Shown: positions 22,404 through 33,419 of the stretch, piece by piece | Layout: each line of letters starts with the position of its first letter | Position numbering within the stretch: position 1 is the first letter of the stretch | DNA from: Uropetala carovei | Lineage: Eukaryota > Arthropoda > Insecta > Odonata > Petaluridae | Length of the DNA: 64,000 nucleotides | Assembly (NCBI GenBank): GCA_036926305.1 | Contig: JAXCHB010000050.1 | Location: forward strand, 10,063,501-10,127,500 | Direction: 5' to 3' | The notes under the pieces: model-generated | Seen by the model: the letters and a program-made list of their open reading frames with translations, nothing else | Databases searched by the model: none | What the model was told of the DNA's origin: nothing | Translations under genes and position numbers: made by a program

Positions 22404-22860
22404 CGTCATTCACTCTTTCCTCCTTGCCATTCCCTTTTAATCCACCCTTCTGTTAAGGAATTTTTTTCACTATAATTATCGCATGAAATATGACAGTTTC
22501 GAAACGGATATGTCCAATTGATATACACTAGTCGTCCCCGAAATGTGGCTCGCCAGCCGTAACGTACCCCAAGGTGATTTTCGAAACGGATTTAAATAAA
22601 ACGTTTGTTCATTTCTATAGAAAATGTTAAATCATTTGACCGAAACTTCACCATCGAAAAATTAAATCCAAGCGAAGATGCTAATATTTCTTAGGTTATC
22701 CAACATTAGAAAGGAGAGCTTGTAGAATAACATTTTTCGTGTTTAAAAATCGCTCGTTGGTAAATTTGAAATTTTTAAATGCAATGGTTTTCTATTCGTT
22801 TACTGCCGTGAGTTTTCATTCACTTACAGTTTTAGAAATTTTATTTATTCAATCGTTTTT
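22404..22860. other. Unassigned DNA
   Basis: Pyrimidine-rich to 22440, then AT-rich. GTCGTCCCCGAAATGTGGCT at about 22530 vaguely resembles a hAT end, but no partner was found. Confidence 0.35.
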
Positions 22861-22864
22861 TTAT

Positions 22865-22927
22865 CACCCCCTGCCACACACGATTGCGGTGGCTTGCAGG
22901 GTGAACTGTAGATATAGATATAATCTT
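22865..22927 (+). mobile_element. Retroelement 3'-tail fragment shared with 59481-59537
   Basis: CACCCCCTGCC, ATTGCGGTGGCTTGCAGG and TGAACTGTA occur in order here and, inverted, at 59481-59537 with only a few changes. They are followed by GATATAGATATA. A conserved block ending in a short simple tail is typical of LINE or SINE 3' ends. The family was not identified. Confidence 0.5.
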
Positions 22928-22945
22928 ATTTCTATTTCTTAATCC

Positions 22946-23004
22946 AATAAAGCAAATATATTACTTCAGACGTTCCGTCTGAGGTAATATACTATTGCTT
23001 TATT
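22946..23004. repeat. Imperfect inverted repeat (hairpin)
   Basis: AATAAAGCAA and ATATTACTTCAGACG on the left pair with CGTCTGAGGTAATAT and TTGCTTTATT on the right around a TTC loop. There is one mismatch and a 2-base bulge. Confidence 0.85.
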
Positions 23005-24640
23005 TTTGTAGAGCTTTTAGTTATAGCAGAGAACTTATATAGGAGCTCTTTTTATAGCAACAGAAATAGCAAGACATTAACCAGTGTCAAATGCCATTTC
23101 CATTAAATGTTTAATAGATATGTCGTTAAACATGCCAGGTAGGAGTGTAAAAGCGAATCCCAAAAGATGTTTTCCGAGGGCATATAAACACACCAAAAAT
23201 AACCCACACGTCGGATAGACAGCTTTATCGGTCTTTCCTGGAAGCTTTCTTTCCTCTTCTAGTTTTAAGAGATGGCGGGAAGTATCGTAGAAATTCGGAT
23301 AAAAAGCATTCACGCCTGTCAACTGACGATTGGCTGTTCCGAGGGGCGCATGGACTCCAAAACAATATAATAAAAAACGTTATGTCACCGAATATCTTAT
23401 TAGGCTCCATCGGTGGTTAACCTTCTGTTTGCTATCATTTGGCTCCGTGTGTAAAATATCCTCTGAGTGCTTTGCGCTTCGATGTCGTACACGTGCTGGT
23501 AGCTTAGGAACCCATTATGAGGTTTTCACTTCCTCACACAGCTCCAAACGGTGGCATCGGATTCCTCCATTCAACACGTAGGTTTAGCGGACTGTTACGG
23601 TGTGGCTTACTTTCAATTGCGGTAACATTCTATCTAGGCATTACTAGTTTGTGAATTAGAGTAGTCATAAAGTTATATATCTACTTTAAATGCCCTAAAT
23701 TTAATGTTCATTTTCACAATATTCACAACCGGTTGGTTTTAAGAAAACCTCTTAATTTATTCGATATTACTAATTAAATTTTAGATTTTGATTGCGATCT
23801 TATATCTGGTCGAACTAGTTTTTTTAATGTAGCCACTTTGATTTGTAATTGTATATGTATATGATATGTCATCCTCGACTGGGTTTTTGAATAGTCATTA
23901 AATTATTTCATTTTTTCAGGGTGGAAATCTATTAGACTTTAAGGTTATTCTATTGAGGGATAGCATTATCGCAAGCAATTTCAGTCCCATTCATCGAGTA
24001 AGGAATAGGAAATTTTAAAATTCCTGTTTCTCATTCACGTTTATTATGCTTTTAAAACTTTGTGATTGAGAGATACGCATTCTTACAAAAGAAATTTTGT
24101 GGGCCTTAAAAATTAACAATTTTTTTCTCGTTTATTTACCATGAATAATTTCATTTTAGTTTGTTAATAAATATAAAATTTTCTTTAAACATGTACGTCC
24201 AAGCCCATGTTTGGGTCTCAGATAATGTACGAAGCATCAACATTCTCTCACCCTTCTATTCACAACGTATTACCGCTCCGGTGTTTTTTACATTTGGTTT
24301 GTTACGTTCTTTCTCAATATCCGGCTATTATCCGTTATTTACCTCATCCTACGCTCGTATTTTATTCACGTTCAATAAATTTGCGCTCAGTATTGCAGTC
24401 ATCGACGATTACCTGACTCCACCACAAATTTTCGCTGTTTTTCTATCGAAGTATAGATCAGCAGCCAACACGCACGCATGCACGCCACCAACACATCTTA
24501 CATCCCTCACCGCAGCCCTCATAAACACTCCGAAACACTCGAACCAACCGTTCAACACCCACAGCACCAAACACCTACGTATCCACTCACCGCATGACTT
24601 CTTCCTAACGCGTCCAACAACAAACCCAGGCCAGGCCATA
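23005..24640. other. Unassigned DNA
   Basis: The minus-strand ORFs at 23077-23410 (81 and 61 codons) and the plus-strand ORF at 23330-23581 overlap, show no known domain and were not called. The rest is AT-rich without recognised elements. The first half of the 184-codon frame from 24161 has no domain and its second half is CA-repeat translation. Confidence 0.4.
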
Positions 24641-24659
24641 AGCACCGCTTTTCAATCCC

Positions 24660-24785
24660 CTTCGCGCGCACGCACGCACACGCACACACACACACAGGCA
24701 CGCACACACGCATAAATTGGAATTTCAGAGGGGTTGTCCCCTCTCGGACAGTCGTGGCATGTGTGTGTGTGTGCGTGCGTCCCAA
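24660..24785. repeat. Inverted (CA)n / (TG)n arms around a GGGG hairpin
   Basis: CA/CG-type repeats at 24663-24712 and TG-type repeats at 24758-24780 are complementary. Between them lies AGAGGGG-TTGT-CCCCTCT (24727-24744). The GGGGTTGTCCCCT core resembles the GGGGCTTGTCCCCT at the right end of the 10439 element. Confidence 0.6.
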
Positions 24786-25625
24786 CTCAGCCTCTCAATT
24801 TAATCCCACCCACGTCTACCAAAAGAAAAAAATATATATAGTAACCGCAACCGGCTACCCCACGCGTAAATATTAAGAAAGGCAACCGAGAGGGTGACGC
24901 ACGCACACACACACACACACTAGACCGTAACCAATTTCAGGCATCCATTGTAGACCCGCCCACGCGAACTCGAGTCGCACCCACTCACGCGGTGTCACAT
25001 GGGAAGGGGGGGGGGAGGGATGGAGGAAGGGAGAAGGAGAGAAGGCAGTTTAAAAACGGCGTGGGCACACACACACACAGACTACAACAGTCTGACTTCC
25101 CCTCATAAAGTCTCTCCACCTCTCTCTCTCTCTAGATTTCTAGAATCCTGCAACATGAAAAAGCTACATTTTCATGATAGGCCATACGAGAGCTATACAT
25201 GGTAATAATTAGGTGGGTCTAAAATAAGCTGCTGGGGATTCATCGGTGTCTACATCGGACTTTCGGTAATAACTCGTTAATGATTCGCGATAGAAATAGA
25301 GAGATGATTTTCACATAGAAGTACACGCGGGTGGAACGTTGATGTATTGGATAGCGCATCGGTTTGCAGGTCTCATAATTACCAGGAAGTTCATTTTTAA
25401 AATATCGAGTTGTTTATTCTCAATTTTTTTTTGTTTTATCTTGGTAAGACACGGTATTATTTATTTAGGGTGGTTTTCCGAGAAAAAGGAAAAAAAAACG
25501 CCTTACCTAATTTTCCTCTCAATTATTCCCTCTCTTGTTTCTTTTCCATTTCGGAATGAATGTTTCATCTTATATATTTATTTCATTACATTTACTGTAA
25601 ATTCAGTTCCGTGGATCGATTAAGC
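24786..25625. other. Unassigned DNA with short CA and CT runs
   Basis: (AC)n occurs at 24904-24920 and 25065-25078, and a CT run at about 25115. A weak tRNA A-box-like stretch (ATTGGATAGCGCATCGG, about 25345) has no B box behind it. No gene recognised. Confidence 0.35.
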
Positions 25626-25720
25626 GAGCCTCCATAACTCGAATGTTCGATGAGCCAGAGCGAATATCTTTCACAACCGCATTCGTTACTCGAACTAAAT
25701 ACACGAGCCTTATATATAAA
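25626..25720. mobile_element. Possible pogo/Tigger-type end fragment
   Basis: ACTCGAATGTTCGATGAGCC and TTACTCGAACTAAATACACG resemble the YTCGAA-rich subterminal DNA of pogo-type MITEs. No pair of ends was defined. Confidence 0.25.
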
Positions 25721-25884
25721 AAATAGGTGTAATATAGCACCCAATTAAATTATAACATATCCAGTTTGCCGTATACCTATCGCCAAAATTTCCGTAAAAT
25801 GTAAGCAGTCACATTATTATACGGACTATAAACGTACAGATATGAAAATGCTTGTTGCGACGATTTTATCTCATCATGACTTCC

Positions 25885-26155
25885 TATCGTCCTCTTTTTT
25901 TTTCTCCATTATTATTTTTTTCTATTTTTCTCTCTCGTCTATCTCTTTCCTATTCTTCCCTATTTCTTTTCGTCTCTCCTATTAATGATTTCTCATTTAT
26001 CCTTTCTCTATTCCACCGCAAATGCTTTCCCTGGTTTTCGTTACGCTTCCTCCTACTTTCCTCGTTCCCTCTCACCTCTCCCGCGTTCATTCCTACCTCC
26101 GTTTGATTCTTTCTTCCCTCTAATCCACTCCTTCTCCCTCTTCGGCTCTTGATTC
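25885..26155. repeat. Pyrimidine-rich block
   Basis: Plus strand almost entirely C and T. The minus-strand ORF at 25950-26429 is Arg/Glu/Lys-rich translation of the purine strand. Confidence 0.75.
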
Positions 26156-26774
26156 TCTGCCCACGTAAGGACCAATTACGACACCGTCCCGAAATTCGCG
26201 CACGACTCCACAAACAACCGCCCCCACACACAACACACACTCCAAAGCGCCATATCGCAGAATGACTTCGCGTATTGCGTTTCTTTTTTTTTTTTACTGC
26301 TCCCACAACCGTAGGCAAACGTTCCGACGGAGGTTTCTTGCTCGCATAACGGATACCGAAGATATTTACGACCCATATATGTGTCGTTCCCAATTCAACC
26401 CATAAATCGCAAGAGAGCGACATTTTCATTGGTTGGGTTATGAAAGGATTGGAATCGGAAATTGCGGCCTTTTTAATACCTCCGAATAGAATATTTAAGT
26501 TTCTGTTTTTTTTTGGGGGGGGAAGGGATTATTCTCAGATATAAATTGATTCCGTTCGCTTGGTTTAATTTTTACTTTTTCAGTTCTAATATATTTTCCA
26601 GGCGGTCGTTCCTTTTCAGTATGAATGTCGGATATAAACATCCTTAGTTATACTCACGTGACATTTGAATTATATGGTAGGTTATGTTGCCTCTTTTGGA
26701 TACAAATTGATTGGAAGAATTGGTACGAAGATCATTATGCCGACAGGCATAAGCTACAAGTTTGGGAATAATTC
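26156..26774. other. Unassigned DNA
   Basis: Short CA run at 26222-26240, then AT-rich DNA. Nothing recognised. Confidence 0.4.
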
Positions 26775-26885
26775 AAAAACAAGAAAAAATCTTCCATGAC
26801 CGGAAATCGAACCCGGGCCTTTCACTTGCCGGCCGGGTGTTCTAATCCTGAACTATTTTAGCAGACCGTCTCAGAAGGGAGATTG
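26775..26885 (-). mobile_element. tRNA-derived SINE, family 2, copy 1
   Basis: On the minus strand a B box (GGGTTCGATTTCC) is preceded by CCGGCAAGTGAAAGGC and followed by GGTCATGGAAGATTTTTTC. The copy at 63140-63232 shares the order CCGG-AAGTG-AGG-GGTTCGATTCC-GGTCA-AGAATTTTT. A weak A-box-like GGATTAGAACACC lies upstream. No acceptor stem pairs, so it is not a tRNA gene. Confidence 0.55.
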
Positions 26886-28588
26886 TTGTGGTAACGTATA
26901 GATTACATTTCATCAAGGTTTTTGCTGTTATTCTTCAGATATTACATAACTATTGAGTTTCTATTATTTCAGTGTTTCCCATTTTATCTCTTCCTCTCTA
27001 ATCCGTAGGAAATGAATGGCTTTAATAAGATAGATTACATGATTTATTAAAAGGATTCTTTTGAATTTATATATTATTTCTATATAAATGTGGCTAATTG
27101 GTTCAAATTTTTCATCAACCCTGAATAATGAATCGCATTCTCTTTTACCTACCGATAATTACATAAAATATTTCTAAATAATTAGGTTCGGGAAAGAGGA
27201 ATTTTAAAATATACGTGTTACTAAAAAGATATACATTAACGAGGCGTTATGATAAATTTATCATTTATTCTTTAGTCATTCTCAAATGTATCCGTTTTAA
27301 CGTTTAGATATTGAATACTTTATTCATTAACATTGACCTATGAATTTTAAAACGTTTTGATGAGCAGCACTAGCGTATAGGATAGGCTTAAGAAATACTG
27401 TTTTTTTCACTCATTTTCTTATTGCGCTGAAACCGTTTTAAAAAACGCCTGTATTTGTGGAAGAGGACACTGAAAATTTCGTGACCATTTCACACGAACC
27501 CGCAATGGATGGCATTAGATGTCAGAATAAAACCATTTCTCTAATACACCAAGTCGTTTCCACCATCGTTTTGATTCATTTCCGTCTTTATGCAGCGAAT
27601 GCTTTATGCATTGTGTTCAACCGAGTACTGGGTCGCGACTCTTGCTTCGAAAACAAAAAATCTGCTCTAATATACCCTCGAAACGCTCCGTCCAATACTT
27701 TGGAGAGGGACAAAAAACACGAGGATCGTCCTACAAAAACCTGCAAAACATGGTCGCTTCGCGTAGCTATCGCGAAAAAAATAAATAATCTACACGAAAA
27801 AATGTTGTAAAGCATCCCCCTGAAAAAAATTAACTTTTTCCCCCATGCGCTGTAATAAATCGACGGAGATGAAAAAAAAATCCCACGGAGGCAAATATAA
27901 AAAAAAGAAGGTCGTCCGCGGAAAAGAAACTTTTTTTTTCTTAATACTAGACCATCTGCACGGGACGTGAAGAACTTTCGATCACCCGATATAAGTAAGG
28001 GGTTTGACCCTCTTTGACCCTAGGTTCCCTCCTCCATCCAAACCCTTAAAGATATCCTCCTTCCAACGTCACCCTACTTGCTAAAAAAAAAATAACTCCT
28101 TCATTTCTTTATTCCGCCATCTCGCTGCTTGACCCCGCCCCGTTGCCACCCTTTCGTGGGCTTTTGCGGTCATCCGGAATGCGGTCAGTGTTATGTCCCT
28201 CCCTCGTGCGCCATCTTCTTCTACTTCTTCCACGGGGAGTGGCGCACAAAACGACCGGAATTCAAACAACTCTTTTTTTTTAATACCGTCGCAGGCTCCT
28301 GAATCCTTAACTCGCGCGCGCTTCTAAGTAGACTCCACGACGATGCTCAGTTTTCTTTTCAAGTGAGCAGCGTGGAAAGGAAGGTATTTGTGTGTTTGTA
28401 ATATGCATGTATGTATGTATTTATTGTTGTAATAGATTACCTGTTCCTACGGTGAACTATATAAATAATTTTCTTTTATATGTAGCAGATCTCTCTTTAT
28501 AATGCTGATATGCTCTATATCTGCGTATTTTCAAAAAGCAGTAAAACACCCGTAGAAATGCCTTACTTTTTCGGGGCAACCCTGTTTC

Positions 28589-28600
<12 letters not shown>
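26886..28600. other. Unassigned AT-rich DNA
   Basis: The ORF at 27457-27810 (117 codons) shows no domain. Poly-A/T runs are frequent at 27820-27950. A TGACCC-N4-TGACCC direct repeat is listed separately. Confidence 0.4.
28005..28020 (-). promoter_or_regulatory. DR4-like nuclear-receptor half-site pair
   Basis: TGACCC at 28005-28010 and 28015-28020 with TCTT between gives, on the minus strand, GGGTCA-N4-GGGTCA. This resembles the direct-repeat-4 arrangement of nuclear receptor sites. Function is inference only. Confidence 0.2.

Positions 28601-28622
<22 letters not shown>
28600..28622. repeat. (TG)n-(TA)n microsatellite
   Basis: TGTGTG followed by about eleven TA units, ending where the first MITE of the tandem array begins. 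Confidence 0.9.
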
Positions 28623-28889
28623 CAGTGCTATTTCGTGGCGGTATGCGCCGGTACGGCGTACCGGTACCTTTTTTCAGAGCGATGCTGACACCCTTCTAAT
28701 TTCGGTACATTTTCATTTTTTTAATTCTTTAAAACCTAAAGTAATGAAAGGGTTCTATAAATGTTAAACATTTTGATTTTAATTATCAACTTTTTTATTA
28801 AAAGTTCATCAAAAATTCAATAGAGAAGGGGGAAGAGGGTGCAGGAAGAGGTGGAGGGGGGTGGGAGTTTTTCTACAAAAACAGCACTG
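28623..28889 (+). mobile_element. hAT-like MITE, tandem copy A
   Basis: It starts CAGTGCTATTTCGTGGCGG and ends CTACAAAAACAGCACTG, a TIR pair. It holds GGTACGGCGTACCGG near the left end and a GGAAGAGGTGGAGGGGG segment towards the right. At 267 bp it is non-coding. Copy B starts at the very next base. Confidence 0.8.
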
Positions 28890-29120
28890 CAGTGCTTTTT
28901 TTGTGACGGTACGCGACGGTACGGCGTACCGGCACCTTTTTCATTTTCTAATTTCTTTGAAACTTAAATTAATAAACGGCTTCTATAGATGATTTTTATT
29001 ACCAACTTTGTTATTAATGGTTCATCACAAATTCAATAGAGAAAGGGAAGAGGGTGCAGGAAGAGGTGGGAGGGGGGGGGTGGGAGTACCGGCACCTCTT
29101 TCTCTACAAAAACAGCACTC
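28890..29120 (+). mobile_element. hAT-like MITE, tandem copy B
   Basis: Same block order as copy A: CAGTGCTTTTTTTGTGACGG, GGTACGGCGTACCGGCACC, TTCATCACAAATTCAATAG, the G-rich segment, GTACCGGCACCTCTTT and CTACAAAAACAGCACT. It directly abuts copy A and is 231 bp long. Confidence 0.8.
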
Positions 29121-29134
29121 TGTATATGTGTATG

Positions 29135-29394
29135 CAGTGATTTTTTGTGACGGTACGCGACGGTACAGCGTACCGGCACCTTTTTTCATTTTTTAAATTC
29201 TTTGAAACTTAAAGTAATAAACGGCTTCTATAGATGATTTTTATTATCAACTTTGTTATTAAAAGTTCATCACAAATTTAATAGGGAAGGGGAAGAGAGT
29301 TCAGGAAGAGTGGGAGGAGGTGGGAGAGGCATTTTACAATTTATCAAGATATGAGTACCGGCACCTCTTTTTTTTTTTTACAAAAAAAGCACTG
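29135..29394 (+). mobile_element. hAT-like MITE, tandem copy C
   Basis: This copy repeats the B layout from CAGTGATTTTTTGTGACGG to AAAAAAAGCACTG. The 13 bases TGTATATGTGTAT follow both copy B and copy C. That suggests duplication of the element together with its flank, not independent insertion. It is 260 bp long. Confidence 0.8.
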
Positions 29395-29470
29395 TGTATA
29401 TGTGTATATATATGTATATTTATATGTATGTGTGTGTATGTATTTGTATGTGTACATATATGTATAATTC
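29395..29470. repeat. (TG/TA)n simple repeat
   Basis: Mixed TGTATATG microsatellite just after MITE copy C. Confidence 0.85.
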
Positions 29471-30885
29471 TCTATCTCTCTGTTGTGGTTGGAGAAAAAG
29501 AGAAAAATATTTTTTCCACTCTTCCTTTTCAAATTTCAAATTTATCTTTTTCTCGGTTTAATTTTCTCTCGTTTTGTTTTAATCTACGCTGATCACTCTA
29601 TATCTCGTTTATCGTTCCTTTTTTACGTGCGTACGTCTATGTTTTCTCTCTATTTTTTCTTCTTGGTTTACCTAAAATACCTGGAATATCTGGAATTTTT
29701 CCCTTGTAGCTCACAGGTGTCTAATCATACACAACCTCAACGCCTTGCGATGCTACCCTTGTAATAGAACACATGATGCTTAGATACTTCGTCTAAGCAT
29801 ATCGCTAGTTGCAATTTAGGCTGTTCTGTTTCACCTCTTTTGATCTATTACACATATGAACAACGAAACCATTGATAATGCACCAAATTAACCTAGAAAA
29901 TTGATTTTTTTAACCAGCACATTTAAAAGCATGTCTTGTAAATTCGGAAAATTACGGATTCATTCTTAAACAAATTACGTATGCCTGACTTTGCCTCATA
30001 ATTTCGTTTTAGTTACAAAGCATAGCGCATTTACGCAGTGAAGAATTTTCTACAAAATAACTGATGATGCTATATCGCTAAAGGATATCGCCCCCAAAGT
30101 TTGTGTGGTTTCAAAAAAATCATAGGGCTCTATAGAAGCAGTCACTGCAATTATAGTATCACTGTAAAAACACTAAGAATCAAAGGTTAAGACCTGTTTC
30201 TAAAATTATTTTTTAAATTCATTTGTTCTTTTTACAACACTTGCATTTTTCTTCGAAATGACGTATTAATTATTATGAATTCAGTTTGTAGAAAGTAAGT
30301 TGTCATATGAATCTTAATCTCTGAAAAAATCTCCTTTCCCTTACAAACCACCGTCCAAATATTGTATTTTTTCTTCGCTCCTTCTGTCAGAAAAGTTTCC
30401 ATCACTATTCAAATTTGACAGTTATGATAATTGGCTTACCTCGGCGACCTTAAAAAAAAAACCTTTTTTTCTCATCTCGAGTTTTATTTTTTTTTGGAAC
30501 GCTGATCGAAATTTAAAAATGGTGAACTTTTCGATAAATGGCACACGTTTTTTCCTTATCTTTTTTTCTACTCGACCTCTCGAGCGGAATTGTTTTCGAA
30601 ACTACAAGCAAGAAAACTAATTCTTCCGCTTCCCCACTTTCTTTTTTTTATAACAAGCGAGAAAAAAAGCGGGCTGGGGAAGAGAAAAAAATCCACCGGA
30701 AACTTGCTTAACATTTATTTCCTCGAAGAAGTCAAGTCCTTTCCGAAAGCGCGCGGAGACAGAACGTCGTCGTTTTTTTTTCCCCTTCCTCTCCCATCTT
30801 TCGGATGGAAGGAGATGACCTGTATATCTCGCAAACTCCCCACGGGGTTGGGATTGGGGGGATTGTTATTTTTATTTCGCCTCTT
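29471..30885. other. Unassigned AT-rich DNA
   Basis: One 9-bp-stem hairpin lies at 29776-29800 (ATGCTTAGA/TCTAAGCAT, loop TACTTCG). The ORF from 30590 runs into a purine block and is not a gene. No element termini recognised. Confidence 0.4.
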
Positions 30886-30889
30886 GCGA

Positions 30890-31345
30890 CAAAAAAGCAA
30901 AAGAGAGAGGGGCCGAGGTGAAGAAAGAGGGGAGAGGCGAAGGGAGATTTCTACCGAGAGATCCGGACGACGAAGAAAAAGGAAAATGACGGAAGAGAGA
31001 ATGTGGATACGAGAGAGAAATAGAGAGATACGTAAGAGATCGTCAGAAGACAGGGCAAGCGGCCAGAAAATAAAATAAAATTCGTCTCCAAGGTTTCGAG
31101 TGGGGTGAAAAAAGAGGGGTCGCGGGCAGGATGGGGAAAGGTGGAGAGGTGAGAGAGATGAAGAAGAGTGAGGACGGAGGGAGAGATTGAGGTGATTTTT
31201 AAGAGGGAGACGGAGAAAAGAGAGTTTGTGTTAGGATGAGGAACGGACCAAGATGGATGGGGGGGGGGGGAGAAGATGGTGGACAGAACAAAGCAGAGGT
31301 GCGAGGAAGGAGTTGTGATTAAGAAAGAGGTAGGGAACTTTGAGA
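30890..31345. repeat. Purine-rich block
   Basis: Plus strand of GAGAGA, GGGA and GAAGA for about 450 bases. The 158-codon minus-strand ORF over it is Ser/Pro/Leu-rich translation of the complement. Confidence 0.75.
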
Positions 31346-31650
31346 AGAGTGAGGGTAAATTTATACATACGTAGCATGGCTTTTTATTAAGCGAAATTAA
31401 GTCTATGAATCCCTTTATTATGTCCAATGCATCATCGCGCGGTAAAATTTGAAGTTTAATAATATTATATGAAATAAATAAATATTAAACAAATTAATTA
31501 AATATTTAATAAAATGAACTTATTAAAATTTAAGGAATTTATAACATTTCATCGTAAAAAACGATCTATAATGAGGTATTAATAATATTTTAAGTTGAAA
31601 CAAGTAATAATAGCAGTCATTCGTGAACAAGAATATAATTATCGAATTTT
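31346..31650. other. Unassigned AT-rich DNA
   Basis: Very AT-rich (ATTAAAT/TTAATAAA). No element recognised. Confidence 0.4.
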
Positions 31651-31659
31651 TTATACGGT

Positions 31660-31955
31660 GATATCACCCCATATTCTGTCACTAGAGCATCTTTTGTAAG
31701 TGGCACGAATGTGGAAATATACTCTCAAAATTTCAGCTTTCCATCTGTTATAATACCTACGGGGATATTAAAAAAATATTTAATAGACCCCTATCCGACC
31801 CTGTATATTTTTCAATTATCTAAATTAAATAAAAACAAATGGCAGCGGTGCAGAAGTGTACACTCAAACTTTCAGCTCTCTTTCAACGGCTTCGTCTCAG
31901 TTTCAATTTAAACAAATGGTCTGACGGACGGACAGACAGATGCCAAATTGATACT
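31660..31955 (+). repeat. Dispersed repeat family B, copy at 31.7 kb
   Basis: It shares TAGAGCATCNTTTGTAAGTG, CTCAAAATTT, AGCTTTCCATC, CCCTATCCGACC and GACAGACAGA, in order, with the array at 41.5-42.65 kb. The sequence TTTGGCCCC-type LINE 3' DNA begins soon after its CAGACAGATGCC tail. No coding capacity. Confidence 0.7.
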
Positions 31956-31974
31956 ACGATATTTTATTATTACA

Positions 31975-32845
31975 TAAATGTTACAATTTGGCCCCTAGGC
32001 CAGGTGGCAACTTTACAGAGTCAGACACACAGAACAACTAATACACTTACAACATGCAATACACCCACAGTCCCCGTCCTCCAAATCCCTCCTAAATATT
32101 ACAACACTATACACTTCCAACTAGCATTTGCAATTTCACTAACCAAAAGCAAATCTAAACCTGCGCCATATGTCTCTAAATCGACTAATACAATGATAAC
32201 ACATTGCAAGGATTTTCAGGGTTCCTGGAAGGCCATCACGGCTACCGAAGCGGTCCCGGGGCCCACAATAGTAAATATCACTAAATATCCTAAGATTCCG
32301 TTGTAAATCAAATTTTTTGTAGTCTTGCCTTGAAGAGGCCTACGTGCTGAGGAAATGGTTCCAGCACCTCTGCAGGGAGATTGTTCCATTCGTCTGTTCC
32401 CCTATTTAAGAATATTTACCCCAATTTGTCCTTTGTCTGTCTGTCTATCTTATATTTATGATCCCTATGACCTATATACACTGGTTTTTCGATTGTGACA
32501 GCTATGTCCCTCCATGATGTTTTATTTACGTAAGCGTTGTATATTCCTGTTAAGCTAGCTTTACTTCTTCGCGATTTTAGTGTATTCCAACACAGCTTAT
32601 CTAGCATTACACTGACGCTCCTAATATTACCCGTTACGAATCTAGCTGCCGTTCTTTGCACCATCTCGTTTCCCAATTTGTCCTGCCAAGTGAGGGTCCC
32701 AAATCATTGCCCCATATTCCAGTGTTGACCTAATAAGTGATTTATAAGCGATCTCTTTCGTATCGGATGAACTCTTTCCTAAAACTCTCATTACGCAATA
32801 TAGTGCTTTATATGCCTTTTCAACTACACTCTGCACCTGCACGAA
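31975..32845 (-). pseudogene. 3' end of a CR1/Jockey-type LINE (reverse transcriptase C-terminus)
   Basis: Read on the minus strand, 32845-32680 encodes SLIRSTLEYGAMIWDPH and 32665-32416 encodes EMVQRTAARFVTGN, then LCWNTLKSRRSKASLTGIY. This is the conserved region after the reverse-transcriptase core of CR1/Jockey-clade LINEs, where the family pattern is LEY...WDP...LE.VQ..AARFV...L.W..L..RR. A frameshift near 32675 separates GQIGK from EMVQR, and stops follow downstream. The usual C-terminal TDEWNNLP motif is readable at about 32375. The element is 5'-truncated, as most LINE copies are, and the part below about 32300 is 3' untranslated DNA. It lies directly next to family-B repeat DNA at 31955. 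It is certainly inactive. Confidence 0.85.
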
Positions 32846-32849
32846 AAAA

Positions 32850-33415
32850 ATATGCTCCAAAAATTGAAACAGCGGTATACGTATTCCGAAATGTATTTAG
32901 AGAACTACGATTAAAATGCAGACCCCTTAAGTTGCGAGCGAATTAAAGTTATGCATTTTTAGAATTTGGTTCTTCGAGGATCATCAAGTAAAAGTTTAGC
33001 AGTGATGCTTCTCCGAGTTCATTACGTATTCTCAATTCGGGCTTCCGATGACACACGTTGAATTTACTAATTCTCTCTGCGCAATTTTTTTCCGGAGGAA
33101 GTTTCCACGAAACATAGTATCAATATTTAATATAGTAAAACTTAAGTCCCTAATAATCTTTTCCGCATCACGCAAACAGTTTCAAGGGAGTTGCTCTTTG
33201 CTTTTTTTATATTCGAACGGCTGTCAACCTTTTTTGGAACGATGACAAAAAAAATGGCACATTTTTCCCAGAAACGTGTCGTATATGTTTTTTATAGAAC
33301 GAGATCTTCTTCCCGTTTTAACGCACAAAAGAAAACTTTTTTCTTTTTCTATCTCGCCAACCATTCCATTAATGACCCACACGTTTAAAACCTGCCTGCC
33401 ATCTGCAAACACTGA
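32850..33415. other. Unassigned AT-rich DNA
   Basis: Several short ORFs, none recognised. Confidence 0.4.
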
Positions 33416-33419
33416 TTAT

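Noticed and set aside
22525..22575. Possible hAT end (GTCGTCCCCGAAATGTGG)
   Set aside because: No matching inverted end and no 8-bp duplication found.
23077..23410. Overlapping minus-strand frames of 81 and 61 codons
   Set aside because: They look protein-like by eye, but no family was recognised and the frames conflict with each other.
24161..24715. 184-codon plus-strand frame
   Set aside because: The second half is His/Thr/Pro from CA repeats and the first half has no domain. A start and context typical of a gene are missing.
25326..25410. tRNA A-box-like stretch
   Set aside because: No B box at the right distance; only a weak single motif.
25950..26429. 159-codon minus-strand frame
   Set aside because: Arg/Glu/Lys-rich translation of a purine strand.
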